Assembly: GCA_017414145.1 (NCBI GenBank) | Contig: JAFPQL010000101.1 | Location: 1-11,926 of the forward strand | Direction: 5' to 3' | DNA length: 11,926 nucleotides | DNA from: Oscillospiraceae bacterium | GTDB taxonomy: Bacteria; Bacillota_A; Clostridia; Oscillospirales; Ruminococcaceae | Shown: positions 6,486 through 11,926 of the stretch, in pieces | Layout: each line of letters opens with the position of its first letter | How positions within the stretch are numbered: the first letter of the stretch is position 1 | The notes under the pieces: generated by a model | Told to the model about the DNA's origin: nothing | Databases searched by the model: none | What the model saw: the letters and a program-made list of their open reading frames with translations, nothing else | Position numbers and translations under genes: made by a program

Positions 6486-8243
6486 TCACTGTGCAAACTG
6501 TGCGCGGTAGAGCTCCGCATAGAAGCCGCCCTGCCGCACAAGCGATTCATGCGTTCCCTGCTCGATGATGCTGCCGTCCTTCATGACGAGAATGCAGTCC
6601 GCCTCCTGCACCGTCGAGAGCCGGTGCGCCACGATGAACGAGGTTCTCCCCTGCATCATCTGCCGGAACGCGGACTGAATCTTCTGCTCGGTGCGCGTGT
6701 CGATCGACGAGGTTGCCTCATCGAGAATCAGCACCGGCGGCAGACAGAGCATCAGCCTTGCAATGCAGAGCAGCTGCCGCTGCCCCTGTGAGAGCGAGCC
6801 GCTGCGGTCGCTGATGACCGTGTCATAGCCCTGCGGAAGCCGCCGGATGAAGCTGTGGGCGTGTGCCTGCTTCGCCGCCGCGATCACCTCGTCATCAGTC
6901 GCGTCGGGCTTTCCCATGCGGATATTCTCACGCACGGTCGTGTGCGCGAGCCATGTCTCCTGCAGCACCATGCCGATGCCGGCGCGCAGGCTCTCCCGCG
7001 TCAGCTTCCGGATGTCGGTGCCGTCCGCTAAAATCGCGCCGGCCTTCACATCGTAGAACCGCATGATGAGGTTGATGAGCGTTGTCTTGCCGCAGCCGGT
7101 CGGGCCGACAATCGCCACGCGCTGTCCGGGTCTGACCGAAACCGAGCAGTCCTCAATCAGCGGACGCTCCGGCACATACGAAAACGAAATATGCGAAAAC
7201 TCGATGCTGCCCTTTGCATCGGTCAGCACTGCGGCATCTGCGGGATCGGGCGGTTCGGGTGCGGCGTCAATCAGCGCGAACACGCGGTCGGCACAGGCAA
7301 GCGCATTCTGAAGCTCGGTCATGACGCCGGAGATCTCGTTGAACGGCTTGGTGTACTGGTTGGCGTAGCTCAGGAAGCAGGACAGTCCGCCGACGGTGAT
7401 TCTGCCGCTGACCGCCGCCAGCGCACCGGTCACGCCGACCGCCGCGTACACCAGCGCATTGATAAAGCGCGTCACGGGGTTGGTCAGCGAGGAATAGAAG
7501 GTCGCGGTCTGGGAGACGGCGCGCAGCCGCTCATTGATTTCGTCAAATTCGGAAAGCACCGCCGTCTCGCGGGAAAATGCCTGAATCACGCGCTGTCCGC
7601 TGATCGTCTCGTTGATGCAGGCGGTCTGCTCGGCACGCGTCCGCGCCTGTAAATCAAACATCGTATAGGTACGCTTTGCGATGAACGCCGCGGCAAACAG
7701 CGAGAGCGGCGTCATCAGCAGCACGACCAGCGTGATGCCCGCGTGAACCGAAAACATAAAGCCCAGTGTGCCGAGAATCGTCAGGACGCCGGTGAAAAGC
7801 TGCGTGAAGCCCATCAGCAGGCCGTCCGCGAACTGGTCGGCGTCGGAGATCATGCGGCTGACGGTTTCGCCCGCCGGATGCCCGTCAAAATATGCAACGG
7901 GCAGCGTTTGCAGATTGGAAAATGCCTGATCGCGGATCTGCCGGACGATGCGGAACGCCATGCGGTTATTGAGCAGGCTCATCCCCCACTGTGCGGCAGC
8001 CGTCAGCAGCACAGAGCAGCCGACCGCCGTCAGAACCCGCGTGACCGCGGAGAAATTCACCAGGCCCTTTCCGGTCATGCTGTCAATCGCCCTGCCGACC
8101 AGAACCGGAATCAGCAGCGTCAGCGCAACTGTGATGACCGCCAGTACGAGCGTCAGCACGAGCTGTCTGCGAAAGCGCGCCGCATAGTGCAGAACGCGGC
8201 GGAGCGTCTGCATCTGACCGTCTTTTTTGCCGGAAGCCGCCAT
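6486..8243 (-). CDS. ABC exporter half-transporter, consensus-catalytic subunit (BmrD/LmrD-like)
   Basis: A 585-residue half-transporter: an N-terminal membrane domain of six helices (about 27-310) and a C-terminal nucleotide-binding domain (about 345-585). The latter shows Walker A GPTGCGKT (380-387), Q-loop Gln428, signature LSQGQ (484-488), Walker B LILDE with catalytic Glu509, and H-loop His540. The signature departs from LSGGQ at its third residue, while Glu and His are intact. This is how the partner contributing the working Walker B and H-loop looks in heterodimeric exporters (BmrD, LmrD, TM288). It starts one base after the stop of the other half-transporter, with an AGGAGGT site 8 bases before the ATG at 8243; longer in-frame starts lie inside the upstream gene. 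Together they should form one ATP-driven exporter in the cytoplasmic membrane. Substrates of such pairs include drugs, lipids and peptides; none can be named here. Confidence 0.92.
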   Translation of the reverse strand: MAASGKKDGQMQTLRRVLHYAARFRRQLVLTLVLAVITVALTLLIPVLVGRAIDSMTGKGLVNFSAVTRVLTAVGCSVLLTAAAQWGMSLLNNRMAFRIVRQIRDQAFSNLQTLPVAYFDGHPAGETVSRMISDADQFADGLLMGFTQLFTGVLTILGTLGFMFSVHAGITLVVLLMTPLSLFAAAFIAKRTYTMFDLQARTRAEQTACINETISGQRVIQAFSRETAVLSEFDEINERLRAVSQTATFYSSLTNPVTRFINALVYAAVGVTGALAAVSGRITVGGLSCFLSYANQYTKPFNEISGVMTELQNALACADRVFALIDAAPEPPDPADAAVLTDAKGSIEFSHISFSYVPERPLIEDCSVSVRPGQRVAIVGPTGCGKTTLINLIMRFYDVKAGAILADGTDIRKLTRESLRAGIGMVLQETWLAHTTVRENIRMGKPDATDDEVIAAAKQAHAHSFIRRLPQGYDTVISDRSGSLSQGQRQLLCIARLMLCLPPVLILDEATSSIDTRTEQKIQSAFRQMMQGRTSFIVAHRLSTVQEADCILVMKDGSIIEQGTHESLVRQGGFYAELYRAQFAQ

Positions 8244-8244
8244 C

Positions 8245-9972
8245 TCAGGACACCTCCTTCGGGAACTGCGACGCATAGATTTCACGGTAGACCGGACAGG
8301 TCTGAAGCAATGTCTCATGCGTGCCGATGCCGGCGGTATGCCCGTCCTCCAGCACGAGAATGCGGTCCGCGTGCTGAATCGACGCGGTGCGCTGCGAGAC
8401 AATGAACACGGTCGGGCGGTCGGGCAGCGCCCGGAGCGCCTGTCTGAGCCGCAGGTCAGTCGCGTAATCGAGCGCAGAGGCGCTGTCGTCGAGAATCAGG
8501 ATGTCCGGCCGCCGCACAAGCGCTCTGGCGATCGTCAGACGCTGCCGCTGTCCGCCGGAGAAATTTCTGCCGCCCTCCGCGACCGGCTCGTCCAGCCCCT
8601 TTTCCTTTGCTGCGACGATGTCCGCGGCCTGTGCGGTTTCCAGTGCTGCCTGCAAAACGCTGTCATCCGCCGCCGGATTGCCCCAGAGCAGATTCTCACG
8701 GATTGTACCGTGAAAGAGCAGCGCCTTCTGCGGCACAACGCCGATTCTTGCGCGCAGTGCCTGCTTATCATATTCTGCGGCGGGAATGCCGCCGATCAGA
8801 ATGCGCCCCTCTGTCGGCTCATAAAACCGCGGAATCAGGCTGACAAGCGTTGATTTTCCGGAGCCGGTGCCGCCGATGATGCCGATGACCTCTCCGCGCT
8901 CCGCCGCAAAGGAAATGTCCGTCAGGGCGGGTGCGGCGGCATCCGGATAAGTAAAGCTCACGCCTTCAAAGACAATGCTGCCGGTCTGTCCGGACGGGAG
9001 CGCGGTTTTCTGCCCCGCCGGTTCCGGTTCGCCGCCCGTTTCCAGCACCGCCGCAATGCGGTCGCCGCAGGCAGCGGTCTTGTTGAGCGTGATGATGAGA
9101 TTTGCGAGCTTGATCAGCTCGACGAGAATCTGCGACATATAGTTATAGAGCGCGATAACCGCGCCCTGCGTCAGTCCGCCGGCATTCACCCGCAGTGCGC
9201 CGACATGGAGCAGTACAATCACAGCGCCGTTGAGCAGCACATAGGTTGCGGGATTCATCAGCGCGGCAATGCTGCCGACCTTCTCCTGCATCGCGGTCAG
9301 CAGACTGTTTTTCTCGCGGAATCTTGCGATTTCACGCGATTCCAGCCGGAAGGCACGGATTGCCCGCACGCCGTCCAGCGTATCGCGGGTGGCATCGGTG
9401 ACGGTATCGAGCTGTCCCTGCACCTTCCGGTACATCGGGATCGTCACGAGCATGACCGTCAGCACAACGGCCGCGAGCGCCGGAATCACGCAGGCAAACA
9501 CCAGTGCGCTCTTTCCATCGACTGTGAACGCCATGATCATCGCGCCGAAGACGATGATCGGCGAACGGGTCAGCAGCCGGATGGCGAGATTGACGCCGTT
9601 CTGCACCTGACTGACATCGCTGGTCATGCGGGTAATCAGCTCCGAGGTGCCGGCGCGGTCAAGGTCGGAATAGGTCATGCGCTGGATGTGCGCCATCAGC
9701 GCGTGCCGGAGCTTTGCCGCAAAGCCGACCGCCGCCTTTGCCGCGAAAAACTGGGCAATCAGCGTGCTGGTCAGTCCGACGGCGGCCAGCAGCGCCAGCA
9801 GCAGTGCCATGCGGATGATATGTCCGCGGTCGCCGCCCCCGATGCCGCGGTCGATCATCGACGCGACAGCCAGCGGTACCAGCAGCTCAAAGATCACCTC
9901 CAGCACCTTGAACAGCGGTCCGAGCAAACATTCCTTTTTGTAGTCCGCGAGATAGCGCAGCAGCTTTTTCAT
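8245..9972 (-). CDS. ABC exporter half-transporter, degenerate-site subunit (BmrC/LmrC-like)
   Basis: A 575-residue half-transporter with membrane helices across about 15-300 and a nucleotide-binding domain from about 330. Walker A is GGTGSGKST (367-375), the Q-loop is Gln415 and the signature FSGGQ (471-475) is canonical. Walker B reads ILILDD, so Asp496 stands where the catalytic Glu is usual. The H-loop reads VSQR, so Gln527 replaces the switch His. Both changes together mark the degenerate ATP site of heterodimeric exporters (BmrC, LmrC, TM287). With the next gene's LSQGQ signature this predicts one hydrolytic and one non-hydrolytic site per dimer. The ATG at 9972 has a GGAG 8 bases upstream. 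The gene follows the GH25 gene after 26 bases and is one base from the partner subunit, consistent with one transcript. Confidence 0.92.
   Translation of the reverse strand: MKKLLRYLADYKKECLLGPLFKVLEVIFELLVPLAVASMIDRGIGGGDRGHIIRMALLLALLAAVGLTSTLIAQFFAAKAAVGFAAKLRHALMAHIQRMTYSDLDRAGTSELITRMTSDVSQVQNGVNLAIRLLTRSPIIVFGAMIMAFTVDGKSALVFACVIPALAAVVLTVMLVTIPMYRKVQGQLDTVTDATRDTLDGVRAIRAFRLESREIARFREKNSLLTAMQEKVGSIAALMNPATYVLLNGAVIVLLHVGALRVNAGGLTQGAVIALYNYMSQILVELIKLANLIITLNKTAACGDRIAAVLETGGEPEPAGQKTALPSGQTGSIVFEGVSFTYPDAAAPALTDISFAAERGEVIGIIGGTGSGKSTLVSLIPRFYEPTEGRILIGGIPAAEYDKQALRARIGVVPQKALLFHGTIRENLLWGNPAADDSVLQAALETAQAADIVAAKEKGLDEPVAEGGRNFSGGQRQRLTIARALVRRPDILILDDSASALDYATDLRLRQALRALPDRPTVFIVSQRTASIQHADRILVLEDGHTAGIGTHETLLQTCPVYREIYASQFPKEVS
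8252..8258 (-). promoter_or_regulatory. Strong ribosome binding site of the second ABC gene
   Basis: AGGAGGT on the minus strand lies 8 bases before ATG 8243 and within the last codons of the preceding ABC gene, whose TGA (8247-8245) is one base from that ATG. It fixes the start and suggests equal, coupled synthesis of the two subunits. Confidence 0.8.
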
Positions 9973-9998
9973 AGCAGTTTCTCCGTATCAGAATCGGG

Positions 9999-10745
9999 TC
10001 ACGCGCCGCCGAACGCCTGCCGGAAGTCGCTTTGTGTCCCGCAGTAAACATTGAGGTCGATGTGCGGCTCCGTGCCGGCGTAGCCCTCCAGCCTGCCGCA
10101 GGGGTTATACTGCCAGAAGGTCCACGGCGGCTGATACCCGTCCGAGGGGCGGGAGTAGACGCTCCGGATCCAGAGCGTATAGTCCAGCCCGCTGTCCTTC
10201 AGGTAGTTTTCATAGCAGCTGTCCGATGTATAGATGATCGGGCGCTTGCCGTACACCGCCCGGAAGCGTTCCAGCAGCACCGAGAGGCTCTGCCGGACGG
10301 CATCTGCGGAAGGATGCTCCCCCTTGCGGTAATATTCCAGATCAATGACCGGCGGCAGCGCGTCCGGAAGCGCCGGCACCGACGCGATGAAATTCTCCGC
10401 CTGCGTCCCGGCGGGGCTGTCAAAGCTGAAGAAGTGATACGCGCCGGTTTTCAGTCCCGCGGCGCGTGCGCCCTGCCAGTTCTCCGCGAAATATTCGTCC
10501 TTTGCCGCGGAGCCCTCCGTCGCCTTGATGAACGCAAAGCGGATCTTCTGCGACGCGATTTTTGTCCAGTCGATGCTGCCCTGATAGTGCGAGACATCGA
10601 CGCCGCGCACCGGATAGCGCGACTTTGACGGCATATTGAACCAGAGCAGACCCTTCCAGCCCATGAAATACACCGTCAGAATCAGCAGCACCAGAATCGC
10701 CCACGCCTTCAGCAGAGGGTGCCGTGACTGTTTTTTCTCCTTCAT
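9999..10745 (-). CDS. Membrane-anchored GH25 muramidase (lysozyme)
   Basis: A 248-residue protein with a short basic N-terminus, one hydrophobic helix (about 14-36) serving as an uncleaved anchor, and an outside GH25 domain (about 46-245). Family landmarks are GVDVSHYQG (48-56, with Asp50), FIKATEG (72-78), GAYHFF (101-106), PPVIDLEYY with Asp135 and Glu137 as the catalytic pair, WQY (211-213) and HIDLN near the end. GH25 enzymes cut the MurNAc-GlcNAc bond of peptidoglycan, and all expected acidic residues are present. No wall-binding repeats are seen, so it is probably a housekeeping remodeller, not a phage or secreted lysin. The start is uncertain. ATG 10745 follows AAAGGGG by 12 bases, somewhat far. 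ATG 10757 (four residues longer) has that motif too close. The gene lies between a small membrane protein gene and the exporter genes on the same strand. Confidence 0.88.
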   Translation of the reverse strand: MKEKKQSRHPLLKAWAILVLLILTVYFMGWKGLLWFNMPSKSRYPVRGVDVSHYQGSIDWTKIASQKIRFAFIKATEGSAAKDEYFAENWQGARAAGLKTGAYHFFSFDSPAGTQAENFIASVPALPDALPPVIDLEYYRKGEHPSADAVRQSLSVLLERFRAVYGKRPIIYTSDSCYENYLKDSGLDYTLWIRSVYSRPSDGYQPPWTFWQYNPCGRLEGYAGTEPHIDLNVYCGTQSDFRQAFGGA

Positions 10746-10786
10746 ATGCGGCGTCATCCCCTTTGTTTTTCTCTCAGCAGAATCAA

Positions 10787-10821
10787 AGAGAGGCAAGAAC
10801 CGTTTGCCGGCTTGCCTCTCT
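10787..10821 (-). terminator. Hairpin after the small membrane protein gene (terminator or attenuator)
   Basis: AGAGAGGCAAG and its complement form a perfect 11-base stem (10787-10797 with 10811-10821) around a 13-base loop. It begins 9 bases after the small gene's stop, in its direction of transcription. The following minus-strand bases (TTGATTCTG) contain only a short, broken T run, so termination would be partial. No promoter is visible between it and the GH25 gene, which suggests it tunes read-through into the downstream genes or marks an RNA-processing site. Confidence 0.55.
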
Positions 10822-10829
10822 CAGTGAAC

Positions 10830-11030
10830 TCACAAAAACGGAAGCTCGAACGGCAGCTCGATTCCGAATTTTGATGACAGCCATACCAGAAGCGCCGCCG
10901 CCGCGACGATTCCGAGTATGATGCGGATTGCTTTTTTCACAGTTTTCAGGACAATGAGCAGGATCAGTGCGATCACACCGATAATCAGATACATACTGTC
11001 AAACTGCGGAAGCTCAGCGAACAGCAGCAT
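10830..11030 (-). CDS. Small two-helix membrane protein, unknown function
   Basis: A 66-residue protein with two predicted membrane helices (about 13-29 and 36-52), joined by a short basic turn (KTVKKAIR) that should face the cytoplasm, so both ends would be outside. The C-terminus is short and ends in a hydrophobic ELPFELPFL-like tail. The ATG at 11030 has GAGGTG 5 bases upstream. It starts 23 bases after the stop of the TrpB2-type gene and is followed by an 11-pair hairpin. No family is recognised. Good start signal, clean hydrophobic pattern and tight spacing support a real gene; nothing indicates its role. Confidence 0.7.
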   Translation of the reverse strand: MLLFAELPQFDSMYLIIGVIALILLIVLKTVKKAIRIILGIVAAAALLVWLSSKFGIELPFELPFL

Positions 11031-11053
11031 GGTGTCACCTCATTTCAAATGAT

Positions 11054-11926
11054 TCAGCCGTCTACCTTCGGCAGCTTTTCGAGCGACTTTGCCAGCTCCT
11101 CATCGCTCGGAATATAAGTCTCCAGCAGACCGTCGTTAAACTTCTGATAGCCGTACAGATCAAAGTAGCCCGTACCGGTCAGGCCGAAGACGATCGTCTC
11201 CTCCCTGCCGGTCTCCTTGCAGCGCAGCGCCTCGTCAATGGCGGCGCGGATGGCGTGGGAGCTTTCCGGAGCGGGCAGGATGCCCTCGACCCGCGCAAAC
11301 TCCACAGCGGCGCTGAAGACATCGGTCTGCGGATAGGAAACCGCATCGAGAATGCCCTGATGCCGCAGCTCGGAGAGCGTGCCGTTCATGCCGTGATAGC
11401 GCAGGCCGCCGGCGTGGTTCGGAGCGGGGATGTAGTCCGCGCCGATTGTATACATCTTTGCGAGCGGGCAGATCATGCCGGTGTCGGCATAGTCATAGGC
11501 AAATTTTCCTCTGGTCAGGCTCGGGCAGGATGCCGGCTCGACGGCGACGAAGCGGTAATCTGCTTCCCCGCGGAGCTTTTCCCCGACAAACGGTGCGATC
11601 AGGCCGCCCAGATTCGAGCCGCCGCCCGCGCAGCCGATGATGACATCGGGCTTGATGCCGTACTTGTCGAGCGCCGCCTTCGTCTCCAGACCGATGACGG
11701 ACTGGTGCAGCAGCACCTGATTCAGCACGGAGCCGAGCACATAGCGGTAGCCTTCCTGACTGACCGCACACTCCACGGCTTCGGAGACGGCACAGCCGAG
11801 CGAGCCGCCGGTGCCGGGATGCTCTGCGAGAATCTTTCTGCCGATCGCGGTCGTCTCAGAGGGCGACGGCGTCACAGAGGCGCCGTAGGTGCGCATGACC
11901 TCTCTGCGGAAGGGCTTCTGCTCATA
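11054..11926 (-). CDS. TrpB2-type tryptophan synthase beta subunit (5' part outside the window)
   Basis: The visible 290 residues are the C-terminal two thirds of a PLP-dependent tryptophan synthase beta chain, which condenses indole with serine. The PLP-phosphate loop GCAGGGSNLGG is present (around 11600-11635). Several stretches are typical of the TrpB2 group and not of ordinary TrpB: EPASCPSLTRG, the YDYAD region, PLAKMYTIGAD and NHAGGLRYHGM. The Schiff-base Lys and the N-terminus lie beyond the right edge; the frame is open to 11926. TrpB2 enzymes usually act alone, without TrpA, using free indole, and no trpA is seen next to it here. The stop at 11054 is 23 bases before the small membrane protein gene, so the two are probably co-transcribed. 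Family assignment is firm. Its physiological role (indole salvage or tryptophan synthesis) is inferred. Confidence 0.92.
   Translation of the reverse strand, partial: YEQKPFRREVMRTYGASVTPSPSETTAIGRKILAEHPGTGGSLGCAVSEAVECAVSQEGYRYVLGSVLNQVLLHQSVIGLETKAALDKYGIKPDVIIGCAGGGSNLGGLIAPFVGEKLRGEADYRFVAVEPASCPSLTRGKFAYDYADTGMICPLAKMYTIGADYIPAPNHAGGLRYHGMNGTLSELRHQGILDAVSYPQTDVFSAAVEFARVEGILPAPESSHAIRAAIDEALRCKETGREETIVFGLTGTGYFDLYGYQKFNDGLLETYIPSDEELAKSLEKLPKVDG

Noticed and set aside
5291..6568. Plus-strand open frame of 425 codons
   Set aside because: It is antisense to the DUF6179- and DUF6323-like genes, with no ribosome binding site and low-complexity translation.
8244..8402. Longer N-terminus for the second ABC subunit starting at ATG 8402
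   Set aside because: It would overlap the end of the upstream ABC gene by about 160 bases with Arg/Ser-rich non-protein-like sequence. ATG 8243 has a near-perfect ribosome binding site.
9205..10047. Plus-strand open frame of 280 codons
   Set aside because: It is antisense to the first ABC gene and the end of the GH25 gene. Its translation is rich in His, Gln and Arg, with no recognisable domain.

Overview
The window looks like chromosomal DNA from a GC-rich, Gram-positive anaerobe of the Ruminococcus/Oscillospiraceae type, probably a plant-fibre degrader of the gut or rumen. Three things point there: a secreted CBM22-GH10 xylanase ending in a type I dockerin (cellulosome assembly), Firmicutes-style Shine-Dalgarno and sigma-A promoters, and a dipicolinate-synthase-like fragment typical of spore-forming lineages. 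The assignment is inferred from gene content, not from a marker gene.

Layout. (1) 2-535, +: the C-terminal part of a gene entering from the left, with motifs of an ADP-ribosyltransferase fold. (2) 536-668: a strong sigma-A-like promoter and two inverted repeats, leading into the dockerin xylanase (669-2570, +). (3) The xylanase converges on an SGNH/GDSL lipoprotein (2663-3721, -); a hairpin at 2607-2649 lies between the two stops. The lipoprotein has its own well-formed promoter at 3760-3788. (4) 3975 to about 4556, +: the first two thirds of a dipicolinate synthase subunit A-like gene, which loses its homology about 30 bases before the stop of a gene on the other strand. (5) 4584-11926, -: a seven-gene same-strand run. 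In transcription order it is a TrpB2-type tryptophan synthase beta subunit (cut by the window edge), a small two-helix membrane protein, a membrane-anchored GH25 muramidase, two ABC exporter half-transporters, and two genes of unknown function resembling DUF6323 and DUF6179.

How the genes work together. The left half is extracellular polysaccharide work: the xylanase would dock onto a scaffoldin, while the lipidated SGNH hydrolase would sit on the membrane and may remove ester groups. In the right half the two ABC half-transporters carry complementary substitutions, with a degenerate Walker B and H-loop in one and an LSQGQ signature in the other. That is the pattern of heterodimeric exporters such as BmrCD, LmrCD and TM287/288. 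Their tight coupling, and the coupled GTG start of the last gene, suggest co-transcription; substrate and physiological role are unknown.

The most unusual points are the ADP-ribosyltransferase-like fragment, the abrupt break in the dipicolinate synthase-like gene at a convergent junction without a visible terminator, and the DUF6323/DUF6179-like pair downstream of the exporter. No RNA genes, insertion sequences or CRISPR arrays were seen. No intergenic stretch exceeds 300 bases.
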